Positions 51,499 to 60,100 of a stretch of 64,000 nt of DNA are shown one piece after another (within the stretch, counting starts at the first letter, position 1; every line of letters starts with the position of its first letter). The translations under genes were made by a program, and so were the position numbers. Under the pieces are notes generated by a model. That model searched no databases and had not been told where the DNA came from. It saw only the letters and a program-made list of their open reading frames with translations. Origin of the DNA: JANJTY01 sp038257155 (GTDB lineage: Bacteria; Pseudomonadota; Gammaproteobacteria; Xanthomonadales; Xanthomonadaceae). The stretch lies in assembly GCA_038257155.1 (NCBI GenBank), contig JBBSJP010000012.1, forward strand, positions 36,452 to 100,451. Reading direction: 5' to 3'.

Positions 51499-51805
51499 TC
51501 GCCCCACCAGGATTCGAACCTGGAACCAAAGGATTCACGTGACCCGGATGTTTCCACCCGGCGCGGACTATCTCTTCGCCCTTCGCCGAAGCGGATGGGG
51601 CGCGGGACGCTCTAGCCTGTCATCAAGGGCACTCAAAGCCCTCAGGTAGTCTCTGCTGTCCGACGGTGTACCGCCGGCTTGGCTCAGGATTGCCGCCGGC
51701 CGAACCGCTGCGGTTTCCCTGAATTCATCCCGTTCTCGTCCGCAACTTCCGCTGCGGCGACACCTTTCGATGAGTCCTCTGCTCTAACCGTTGAGCTATA
51801 GGCCC
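51499..51805 (-). tRNA. tRNA-Ile(CAU)-like gene interrupted by a group I intron, copy A
   Basis: A tRNA on the minus strand split between anticodon base 36 and base 37. The 5' exon (51770-51805, 36 bases) is identical to that of the intact copy. The 3' exon (51499-51535, 37 bases) is identical through the T-arm, then departs: the 3' acceptor strand reads TGGGGCG instead of TGGGCCC, breaking pairs 1-72 and 3-70, and no CCA follows. The spliced product would have a weakened acceptor stem, so charging is doubtful. It may be a decaying copy or may act only as an intron carrier. Confidence 0.8.
51536..51769 (-). ncRNA. Group I intron in tRNA-Ile(CAU), copy A
   Basis: A 234-base insertion read on the minus strand. 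It has the conserved core in order: the Q element GGCAATCCTGAGCCAAGC, the R element CAGAGACTA and the S element GAGATAGTCC. GACTA of R and TAGTC of S are complementary and form P7. P1 can form between the exon CAT and GTG seven bases into the intron; the exon ends in T and the intron ends in G, as the splicing chemistry requires. CCGGGTG-GAAA-CATCCGG forms a tetraloop hairpin near the 3' end (P9-like). It is too small for a homing endonuclease gene. The same tRNA type hosts the known Azoarcus intron. Confidence 0.93.
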
Positions 51806-51840
51806 GAAGTTGGAATGGTACGCGAAGCAGCGTGTCAACA

Positions 51841-51923
51841 GCCATCCATGGCGCTTGGCGCCGGCCCTGCCATCCATGGCAGGGCGCTCGCCGGCGCGAG
51901 GCATGCCTCGCGAAAGCTGCGGC
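51841..51923. repeat. Inter-tRNA spacer repeat, copy 2
   Basis: The second copy of the 83-base spacer, with the same internal hairpin and the same edge inside the tRNA acceptor strand. Tandem duplication of spacer plus interrupted tRNA is the simplest explanation; the unit is about 426 bases. Confidence 0.75.
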
Positions 51924-52231
51924 TCGCCCCATCAGGATTCGAACCTGGAACCAACGGGATTCTCCTGATCCGGATGTTTCCATCCGACGCGGACTATCTC
52001 ATCGCCCTTCGCTGGCGCGGATGGGGCGCGGGACGCTCGAGCCTGTTATCAAGGGCACTGCAAGCCCTCAGGTAGTCTCTGCTGTCCGACGGTGTACCGC
52101 CGGCTTGGCTCAGGATTGCCGCCGGCCGAACCGCTGCGGTTTCCCTGAATTCATCCCGTTCTCGTCCGCAACTTCCGCTGCGGCGACACGTTTCGATGAG
52201 TCCTCTGCTCTAACCGTTGAGCTATAGGCCC
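51924..52231 (-). tRNA. tRNA-Ile(CAU)-like gene interrupted by a group I intron, copy B
   Basis: A second interrupted copy. The 5' exon (52196-52231) is identical to the other copies. The 3' exon (51924-51961, 38 bases) is more degenerate: it begins AATCCCGTT, which adds one base and breaks the two outer anticodon-stem pairs, and the T-stem loses its first pair (CCTGA instead of CCTGG). The acceptor strand again reads TGGGGCG without CCA. It is probably a non-functional tRNA, while its intron core is intact. Confidence 0.75.
51962..52195 (-). ncRNA. Group I intron in tRNA-Ile(CAU), copy B
   Basis: A 234-base intron of exactly the same length as copy A, with about 14 substitutions and no indels. 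Q, R and S elements and the P7 complementarity are identical. The changes fall mainly in the 3' third and in loops. In the P9-like hairpin the stem stays paired (CGGATG-GAAA-CATCCG here, with G-T pairing in copy A). The intron ends in G and follows T, as in copy A. Confidence 0.92.
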
Positions 52232-52499
52232 GACCTTGCAACGGTAGGCGATGAAACGGGCGCGTGACCATCGTTTCCGGGCGCGCGACCAACGAGCAGG
52301 CCAGGGTAGCCATTGGAATCCCTGAAAGGGAGCCCCTCTCCCGAGCCTTCGGCCCACCCTCTCCCGCGCGCGGGAGAGGGGAAGCTTTCGACGTGGTCGG
52401 AGTCCCCGAGCCTTCATTAAGCACAGCATGGTGCATCAACGCAGTCGGCCTTGCTGACAGCCGCTCGTCGGCTCTGCCTCGCGCCCGCCAAGCAAATGG
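52232..52499. other. Upstream region of the tRNA array with a palindrome
   Basis: It should hold the promoter of the minus-strand tRNA array, though none is obvious by eye. A perfect 24-base palindrome (CCCTCTCCCGCG at 52357-52368 and its complement) has the appearance of an extragenic repeat. No gene was seen. Confidence 0.5.
52357..52380. repeat. Perfect 24-base palindrome
   Basis: CCCTCTCCCGCG at 52357-52368 is followed directly by its reverse complement, without a loop. It looks like an extragenic repeat common in GC-rich genomes, and could also form a cruciform or terminator-like structure upstream of the array. Confidence 0.65.
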
Positions 52500-53333
52500 C
52501 TACTGCTCCCCATCTTCCGGCGGATTTGCCAATGTCTGGCACAGCACATCCGGCGTAGTGCGCTGCAGGTCGATGCTGCCGCTGCGCGTGTCCGGCAGCG
52601 CTTGGCTGCCCAGTTCCAGGGTGTAGGTAATCGTCGCGCTCAGGCAGCTTTCAAATACCAGCAGCGCGCTGCCCACCGTTTCGGTCTGAGCGGGCGGCGT
52701 GGTCAGGTCAAAGCGCCCACCCGTGGTGCGGAAGATGGCCAATTCAACCTCATTGCCGTCTACCTGATAAGGGCCAATGCCAGTGAACCAGCGTTGCCGC
52801 TCCTGGCCACCGGCTTCCTTGTCGAAGGTGAACCAGGCCATCGCCACCAAAGGCGGAGTAAAGGATGGCACGACATCCACGTAGAAGCCCTGGCCCGACA
52901 TGCTCGGGTCGTACCAGGGGCCGGTCAGCCCAAAATTGATCGCGAATGGTTCCTCCAGTGCCTCGACTATGATGCTTCCAGCCATGCCAACTCCGCCGGG
53001 CGCGCCGTGCACCTCGCAGTAGTACGGCACCTCGCCCTCACTGTTGAACTGCATCGCGCTGTTCCAGGCGGCCGAACTGGGCGCTCCCACGCCACCACCG
53101 CTGGAAGCCGGCGAAGAGCAGGCGGTGGAACAGCGGAAGCTGTTGTCATCTGCGCGCACGTTGTGGGGAAGCACGTTGTTTTGGTTGGTCCATCGCACCG
53201 TGTCTCCGACTTTGATGGTGAGCACCGGCGGGTCGAAGCCGTGCTCCAGCACAGTCACCTGATGTTCTTCTGCCGCGACACCGCCCACCATCAGTCCAAT
53301 CAGCGCGCACGCAGCTCTCGTCAATCGGTTCAT
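52500..53333 (-). CDS. Exported cupredoxin fused to a WYDPxxSGQG domain, copy 1
   Basis: A 277-residue exported protein with GGAGAAG before the ATG. After the signal peptide (cleaved near AA/EEH, residue 22) comes a plastocyanin-like domain (23-125) with the type 1 copper ligands His57, Cys106, His109 and Met117, the last three in YYCEVHGAPGGVGM. Between them lies a small cysteine pair (FRCSTAC). Residues 138-260 are a WYDPSMSGQG domain (WFTF, RWFTGIG, FRTTGGRF, LLVFESC). A redox or copper-carrying surface role is likely. It is the downstream partner of a close paralogue. Confidence 0.85.
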   Translation of the reverse strand: MNRLTRAACALIGLMVGGVAAEEHQVTVLEHGFDPPVLTIKVGDTVRWTNQNNVLPHNVRADDNSFRCSTACSSPASSGGGVGAPSSAAWNSAMQFNSEGEVPYYCEVHGAPGGVGMAGSIIVEALEEPFAINFGLTGPWYDPSMSGQGFYVDVVPSFTPPLVAMAWFTFDKEAGGQERQRWFTGIGPYQVDGNEVELAIFRTTGGRFDLTTPPAQTETVGSALLVFESCLSATITYTLELGSQALPDTRSGSIDLQRTTPDVLCQTLANPPEDGEQ

Positions 53334-53414
53334 GCGTTCTTCTCCATGGTGAAGTTGGCTTTCACAACCATCGGCTGCCGGTTACGGTGGCGAAGGTGGG
53401 TAAGGACGGCGCAC

Positions 53415-54239
53415 TCACTGTTCGTCGTCCGGTTGGGCGAGTGTTGCGCAGACGACGTCAGGCGTGGTGCGCTGCAAGGCGATGCTGCCGCTGCGCGCGT
53501 CGGGCTGCGCTTGGCTGCCCAGCTCCAGGTTGTAGCTGAAGGTCGCGCTCAGGCAGCTTTCAAACACCAGCAGCGCGCTGCCCACGGTTTCGGTCTGCGC
53601 CGGCGGTGTGGTCATGTCGAAGCGCCCACCCGTGGTGCGGAACAGGGTCAATTGCACCCGATCCCCGCCTTCCTCATAGGGGCCTATGCCGGTGAACCAG
53701 CGTTGCCGTTCCTGGCCACCGGATTCCTTGTCGAAAGTGAACCAGGCCACCGCCACCAGCGGCGGATTGAAGGAGGGCACCACATCGACGTACAGCCCCT
53801 GGCCCGAGGTGGTCTGGTTGTACCAGGGCCCGGTCAAACCGTAGTTGATTGCGAAGGTTTTCTCCGCGGGCCCTTGCACCACGATGCGTCCTGCCATGCC
53901 GATTCCCCCGACCGCGCCATGCGCATCGCAGTGATAGGCGATGGTCTCCAACTCAGTGAAGGTCCGCGTGAAACTCCAGCCGGCGGCCGATGGATCGCCG
54001 GCACTGCCGCCATAGCCGGAGTCGCCAAACCCGCAATCGACCGAACAACGGAAGCGATCGTCATCGGCACGCACGTTGTGCGCCATGCCCGACTCGTTGG
54101 TCCAGCGCACCGTGTCACCGGGTGCGATGGTCAAGTCCGCGGGTTCGAAGCGGTGTTCGACGAGCAGCACCTCATGCTCGGCCGCCATGCTCGCGCATGC
54201 GAAGCTTAGAAACAGGCCGATCAGGATGCTCTTGCGCAT
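53415..54239 (-). CDS. Exported cupredoxin fused to a WYDPxxSGQG domain, copy 2
   Basis: A 274-residue paralogue of the previous gene, 81 bases upstream of it on the same strand; GGGAG precedes the ATG. The signal peptide ends near MAA/EHE. Copper ligands are His54, Cys104, His107 and Met115 (YHCDAHGAVGGIGM). The C-terminal domain begins GPWYNQTTSGQGLYVDVVPS: the usual Asp-Pro of WYDP reads Asn-Gln here. The remainder is close to copy 1 (QERQRWFTGIGPY, FRTTGGRFDMTTPP). The pair looks like a tandem duplication. A role in copper handling or electron transfer is a family-level inference. Confidence 0.85.
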   Translation of the reverse strand: MRKSILIGLFLSFACASMAAEHEVLLVEHRFEPADLTIAPGDTVRWTNESGMAHNVRADDDRFRCSVDCGFGDSGYGGSAGDPSAAGWSFTRTFTELETIAYHCDAHGAVGGIGMAGRIVVQGPAEKTFAINYGLTGPWYNQTTSGQGLYVDVVPSFNPPLVAVAWFTFDKESGGQERQRWFTGIGPYEEGGDRVQLTLFRTTGGRFDMTTPPAQTETVGSALLVFESCLSATFSYNLELGSQAQPDARSGSIALQRTTPDVVCATLAQPDDEQ

Positions 54240-54421
54240 GCTGTAGCTCCCGTACCCGCACCTCAGCGACCACACGCGGCCCCGGCGAAGTCCAACTCGG
54301 GCCGCTTACAACGGGCGCAATGGCACCTGCGGCAGGCAAGCGGGCGCGGCCCACCGGTTCTTCAGGATCATACGCCGATGGACCGTCGACACCAGTGCAG
54401 TTCAACGCGACAAATCGTTGC

Positions 54422-55321
54422 CTAGCTTCGTCCCCAACGCAGCATCAGTCGCGCGTGCACCAGGTCGTCACTGTTGGTGCGGAACTGCGGCGGACGCCTC
54501 ACGGACAGCGGCGTCCATGACGCCTCTGCCAACAGCTCAATGCCACGCGACAGCTGGCGGGAAACTCCCAGGCTCACGCTGGTCACCTCGCCCTGGGTGA
54601 GTAGCAGGCTGCGATCGATGACCGAAAATACCTGCGCGTTCACCTGGGTGCGTGCCTCCAGACGGGTGTGCGCAAGGCCGAAGTAGGCCTCGCCTCGACC
54701 ACCGGACACGGCACGCGCAATACTCGTTTGCAGTCCGTAGTGTTTCAAGGTGAAACGGTCACGCGAAGCGGCACGGCATCCAAAGGGGTTGGCGGGCGAA
54801 CCGGGTGGCTCTGCGGCGGTTTCCCGATCGCAGGTGAAGTCGCCTTGCACACTGCCGCGGTGCGCGAAGGCGCGCGCGCCCCAACGCCACGGCCCGTGTT
54901 CAAGCAAGGGACGCTCCAGGGCAATGCCGAACATGTCGTGATTGCGCGCACCACCAATTTCAAACGATGGCGACCAGCCAATCTCAAGGCTCACATCACC
55001 CGGCAATCCGAGCCAGAAGCGCAGGCGGCCAAATGCCGGTGACTTGTTCAAGTCTTCGAGCTTGGTTCCATTGAAGCCAACGCGACGGCGCGATTCGGAA
55101 ACATGTGGTATCTGGCTGAGCTCGGCACCCACTTGCCACTCGCCGGTTGCGCGGCGCCGCGGCGTGGCGAAGCCGGTGAACAAAGTGGTGCTGCCGAGAT
55201 AGGCCATCGCCCAGGCTTCCGGCCGGTCGAATTCCAGCACTTCGCGGTCTTCGACCACGAACTGTGCGGCCGCAGGCCAGGGCACGGTCAGCAGCAACAA
55301 GAGCAGGATGCGCGTGATCAC
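54422..55321 (-). CDS. Exported beta-rich protein, possible outer-membrane protein
   Basis: A 299-residue exported protein starting at GTG 55321, supported by GGAGGG upstream. The signal peptide is ITRILLLLLLTVPWPAAAQF. The mature part has many alternating strands (GFATPRRRATGEWQVGAELS, SLEIGWSPSFEIGGARNHDM, RWGARAFAHRGSVQGD), a cysteine pair (DFTCDRET, NPFGCRAA) and ends HARLMLRWGRS, where the arginine-containing final strand is not the classic aromatic ending of a porin. An outer-membrane beta barrel is likely but not proven. The longer upstream frame lacks a signal peptide. Confidence 0.65.
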   Translation of the reverse strand: MITRILLLLLLTVPWPAAAQFVVEDREVLEFDRPEAWAMAYLGSTTLFTGFATPRRRATGEWQVGAELSQIPHVSESRRRVGFNGTKLEDLNKSPAFGRLRFWLGLPGDVSLEIGWSPSFEIGGARNHDMFGIALERPLLEHGPWRWGARAFAHRGSVQGDFTCDRETAAEPPGSPANPFGCRAASRDRFTLKHYGLQTSIARAVSGGRGEAYFGLAHTRLEARTQVNAQVFSVIDRSLLLTQGEVTSVSLGVSRQLSRGIELLAEASWTPLSVRRPPQFRTNSDDLVHARLMLRWGRS

Positions 55322-55738
55322 GGCGAGCCCTCCAAGCGATGACTTGCCGAATAGTGCGCCCCACCCGGTACGCCTGCCAACCCCGTGCCCGGTTCGATTC
55401 AGCAACGCTCGACGAGTACATCCTCGCCGAAATGAAGCAGCAATTTGGCGTGGGTGCTTGGGTCCAGGATTCGGATGCTGACGGCGCGCGCCGAAGCGCG
55501 CGAGGCATGCCGCTCGTCGACGAGCGCCCCGCCCCGAGTTTGTGGGCCGCCACGACGCGCCAAAGACTTTTGCTCGCCGTCCGCACAGCCTATCCGGGCC
55601 TTCGCCCGAACTTGTGGAGATACTCGGTACTCGATGCTCCAGTGCGGTCCGATGGCTGTGTGTAGCGTGCCCTGCAACTTGCACGCAGAGCAACGCGCGA
55701 GGAGACTTCCGCTAGAGCCGTTGCCAGGGGCTGACTGG
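55322..55738. other. Intergenic region between divergent genes
   Basis: A 417-base stretch with promoters for the barrel-like gene and the ankyrin gene. No motif could be assigned. Open frames in it are arginine-rich extensions and were not accepted. Confidence 0.4.
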
Positions 55739-56965
55739 ATGAGCGCGGGTGAATCGGGATTCTATTACTCGGACAACTGGTCCCCGCAGGACGTATTTCT
55801 CTCCGCCTCGGTCAATGGCGATATCGACACCCTGCGACGCAAGCTGGGCGAAGGCAGCGCGGTCGATACCTGCGACAAGGAGGGCATAAGCGCCCTGCTG
55901 CGTGCCGCGCAGGCTGGCAAGCCCGCGGCCGTGCGCTTCCTGCTGCAGTCCGGCGCGGATATCCGGCTGCGGGATCGTGGCGGGCGATCGCTGTTGCATC
56001 TGGTAGTCGCCTATCCGGCCAACCTGGGTCTGCTGGATGAGGTACTGGCCCGCGGACTGCCCCTCGATGATCAGTTCGAGGGTGGCGACACGCCCTTGAT
56101 GAGTGCACTGCTGCGCGGTCACCTTGCCGGCGCACGCGCCTTGCTGGACCGCGGTGCGGATCCGTGCGTCCGCGATCGGCATGGCAACACCTGTGTGATG
56201 CAGATGATCAGCGGGATCTACGCGTTTCGCGGGGATGGCGGGGATGGCGATACCCTGCAACTGCTCGATGCCCTGCTCCGCGCCGGGGTGGATCCGCGCG
56301 CCAAAGGTCAGTATGGACGTGACGCCATCTCCATCGCGGCGGGCAAAGGTCTAAAGGATGTCGTGGACGTGCTGCAGCGCCATGGCGCGCCGATCGATGC
56401 CGCCGGCAGTGATGGCCTGACTCCGCTTCAGCAAGCCTGGATTGGCCGTCACGCCGAGCAGGTCGCCTGGCTGCTGCAGCAGGGCGCGCCGGTGGATGTT
56501 CATTCGGCAGTAGCGCTGGGGCGCTGCGATGCCGTGAGCGCCCTGTTGGACCAACGGCCCGCCTTGATCTCCAGCGAGCTGCGCGAACTGCGTGCGGCAC
56601 CACTGGGCATTGCGTTGCGCCAGGGTCAGGCTGAAATGGTCCGCCTGCTGCTGGAGTTTGGCGCCGATCCGAATGGCCCGGATCCCGACAATGGCAGCCT
56701 GCGCAATGCGCTGCGCCATCTGCCTGATCCGGCCATCTTGAAGCTGCTCATCGAACACGGCGCCGCGCTCGGCGCCGCCGATGGCGACGGCAACACCGCA
56801 CTCAACCTGGCTGCCCGCGATGACCGACTCGACCTGGCCACGCTGTTGCTGAAGGCCGGCGCCGACCCGAACGCGCGCACCGAACGTGGCTATACCGTGA
56901 TGGTCTTCGCGCGCAGCGATGCGATGCGGGCCTTGCTGCGCCAGTTTGGTGGTGTGGAGCGTTAG
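55739..56965 (+). CDS. Ankyrin-repeat protein
   Basis: A 408-residue protein composed almost entirely of ankyrin repeats, starting at ATG 55739 with AGGGG nine bases upstream. About ten repeats can be seen, e.g. GISALLRAAQAGKPAAVRFL, GDTPLMSALLRGHLAGARAL, GLTPLQQAWIGRHAEQVAWL and GNTALNLAARDDRLDLATLL, each followed by an LLxxGADP-like turn. There is no signal peptide, so it is expected in the cytosol, where such proteins bind other proteins. The divergent barrel-like gene shares its upstream region. Confidence 0.85.
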   Translation: MSAGESGFYYSDNWSPQDVFLSASVNGDIDTLRRKLGEGSAVDTCDKEGISALLRAAQAGKPAAVRFLLQSGADIRLRDRGGRSLLHLVVAYPANLGLLDEVLARGLPLDDQFEGGDTPLMSALLRGHLAGARALLDRGADPCVRDRHGNTCVMQMISGIYAFRGDGGDGDTLQLLDALLRAGVDPRAKGQYGRDAISIAAGKGLKDVVDVLQRHGAPIDAAGSDGLTPLQQAWIGRHAEQVAWLLQQGAPVDVHSAVALGRCDAVSALLDQRPALISSELRELRAAPLGIALRQGQAEMVRLLLEFGADPNGPDPDNGSLRNALRHLPDPAILKLLIEHGAALGAADGDGNTALNLAARDDRLDLATLLLKAGADPNARTERGYTVMVFARSDAMRALLRQFGGVER

Positions 56966-57126
56966 AAGCCGGCAGCCTGCGACTGAGCAAACACGACTGC
57001 ACCGAACTTTCCGCGCTTCGCGAATGACCAAGGTAGCGGTGCGGGCGGATGAACGCCATTCGCCCGACGCCGCGCCCATACCGGGCACAGACCCGGAATC
57101 GCAAGACCCATTCACGGAGTGACATC

Positions 57127-60100
57127 ATGAAGACACTAACCCTGCCCGCGGCGCTGGTGCTGGCCCTTGCCAGTTCCGGCGGCCTCGCGGCCGAGTGGAC
57201 ACAGACGCTGGACCTGATCTCGGAACAGCCCCAGACCCGCACCCTGGAAGGATCGCTCGGTGCCAGCGCGGAGGCGCTCTGGATCGGCAGCGACTTCGCG
57301 CTCGATCCAGCCACCGGCGCGACGCTTTCGCCGTGGGCCCTGCCTGAGCGCATCGTTGCGGACTACAGAGAGTCGACCAGCTCGCGCCGCGGCCGGCTCT
57401 GGCGGGTGGATCGCGGCCCGCTTCAGCCGCTGCCGCTGCAGCAGGACGGCGAAGGCAATCTCTGGGGCCACGACTACGGCACGGCACGCCTCATCCGGCT
57501 GGCCCCGGACGGCGCGCAGGAGACCCGACTCGGCGCCGTCGACCTGGGCTATCCGGGTTTCGCGCTGCGCGATGCCGGACCGCGCCACGGCGCCGGCGGC
57601 GCGCTCGCGCTGCTGGTGGCCACCGACGGCGCCGAACAGCAGGCGCGCGTCTTGCGGCTCGATGCTCAGGTCCGCGTGCTAGCCGAGCTGGCCGCCCCGG
57701 CGTGCACGCGGTGGACCATCGACGACCGCCAGGGCGGCTTCTACGCATTCTGTCCTGATGACGGTACCACGCCACGCAGCCTGCAGCGCATCGGCGCGAC
57801 GCCCGAACAGACCTGGGATATGGCGGTCGAGATCGACCAGCCCACGGCGTTCGAGGTGCTGGAGAGTGGCGGCATGTTGTTTGGCGAACTGTCAAACGAA
57901 GGTGGAGAAACGCGCTGGCGCCATTTCGATGCGCAGGGCGAAGAGCGATTCGCGCTGCTGGCCAAGCTCGGCGCCGCCAGCGCCGACGGCTTCTGGTTCT
58001 GGAGCGAATCCGATTCCCAGTTGCGTCATCTCGGGCCCGACGGCAACGAGCGCGCACGCACGCTCGTTCCGGAAGCCTTCCACCTCACCGTGCATCGCAG
58101 CGGTAGCGCGCTGGTAGAGCATCGTGACCCGGTGTCGGGCTTTCCATTCCGCGCGACATTGCTGTACTCGCGCTCGGCCGATCTCGTCCGTCGCTTCCAT
58201 GGTCAGATTGAAACCGGCCGACCCGACTCGCGCCTCGGTTCCGTGCACGCGCACGCGGTCGTCGAATTGCCGGGCGATCCGGAGCGGCTCAGCCTGATCA
58301 ATGCCGCGGGCGAGCCCGACTCGTTCGCGCTGCCACGCCGATTCGGCGGGTTTCAGTCGCTGAGCGGCCTGGTCGCTGACGCACAGCTGCTCTGCGGCGA
58401 GTACGTGGACACCCTCGTGCTCCCCTATCTGGTCTTGCGCTGCTTTGACCGCAGCAGCGGCGAGGCCGCGTTTCCCGCGTTGTCCTTGGGCAGCCTGGGG
58501 CGGGTCGCACACCTGGGCTCTACCCTGGTCGTGAAGCTTGGCCACGAGCTGGCGTTCTTCTCGCGTACGGGTGGCTCGCTCGCCAGACATGCCCTGCCCC
58601 AGGACAGCGCGGTCGCCGTGCGCGGAGAGCTGGGCGCGGTCGTGCTCGATCGCGGCGATGCGCCGCGACTGCGGCGTTTCCGCGTCGATGGCAGCCTGCA
58701 GTTCGAGCTGGACTGGCCGCATGACGCCGACGACGCACAGGTGGCAGTCGGCGCGGACGGCAGCACCGTGGTGCTGGGTGGCAGTCCCTCGCGTTTATTG
58801 CGGCGTCTCGACGACACCGGCACGCTGATCGCCGAGACCTCGCTGGATACGGCAAGCAACGGGTTCGACGCGCTGGCGCTGGAGGCCTCGGCCGCTGGCG
58901 TGCAGGTGCTGCTGAGAAAACGCAGCGCATCGGCCAATCGCCGCGGCCGCCTGTTGCTGTTCGATGCGCAGCTTGGGACGCTGGCAACGCAGGAACTTCC
59001 CGCCGCGGCGATGGAGCCCATGGACGGAACAATTCCGGACGGCAATGGCGCGGGGCACACACTCTGGCCCGGCAGTGGCGGCGATCCCTGGGTTGCCTCG
59101 CTGACGCCGGCAGGCCTGGTCCTGCAGCGTTTCGACGCCGACGATGGCGCGCGCCGCGCGCGTCACGTGCTGGCCTTGGGCGACTACCGCGTCCACCACG
59201 GGAAGCCGCGCTTCAGCGTGAGTCCGGAGGGAGAAATCGAACTGCTCGACCGCGACCCCGGCAGCGGACGCTTCGTGCTGCGCCGCTTTGCGTCCGCGGC
59301 ACAGCCCGCCGCGCTGCCGCTCGACCAGCCCGTGCTGGCCGCGGCCTGGTACACCCCGGCGGCCACAGGGCAGGGACTGCTACTCGACCTGCTGAACGAA
59401 GGCAGGGACTTGTTCGCAGCCTGGCATACCTACGCCGCCGGCAACGGCAACACGCTGTCGGCGCAGCGCTGGTTGACCGTGGGCGGACCGGTCGGCGACG
59501 CCGCTGGTTCGATTGTGCTGCCGGTCTACCGCAACCGCGACGGCCGCTTCGACGTGACAGAGCGCACTGAGGGCGAGGTCGTGGGCTCGGCCGAGCTGGT
59601 CTTCACTGGCTGCGACGCACTGGAGTTCTGGTACGAGCTCGACGGCGAGATCGGTGCGTTACCGCTGCAGCGCCTGATTCCGCGCACTGCCAGCTGCTTC
59701 GACGGCACCCAGACCCTGCCGCCGCAGGATGCCAAGGGCGCCATCGATCTGGACGCGCCCTGGTACGACCCGGCGCGCAGCGGCCAGGGCCTGATCGTCT
59801 CGACCAGCGGCACGCACTTCGGTGTATTCATGGCGGGCTGGTTCACTTACGACGTCGAGAACGCGGTCGACGACGACGACGCGCAGCACTGGTTCACCCT
59901 GCAGGGCACGCTGCCTACGGCCTATGGCGAGGCGGCGCCGGCCACGATCTTCCGCACCATCGGCGGCTCTTCGGCGGGCGACGCGACGCGCAACACGCAT
60001 CCGGTGGGGCAGGCCCTGCTCACCGTGCATAACTGCGCCAGCGCCACACTCGAGTATGTGTTCGACGACACGCCGGTGGCCGGGCCCTTCGCCAACCGCA

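Noticed and set aside
51536..52195. Homing endonuclease gene in the introns
   Set aside because: Each intron has 234 bases, with no room beyond the ribozyme core for a coding region.
51416..52231. CRISPR array in the repeated region
   Set aside because: The repeats are tRNA exons, introns and hairpin spacers with long periods; there are no short unique spacers and no cas genes.
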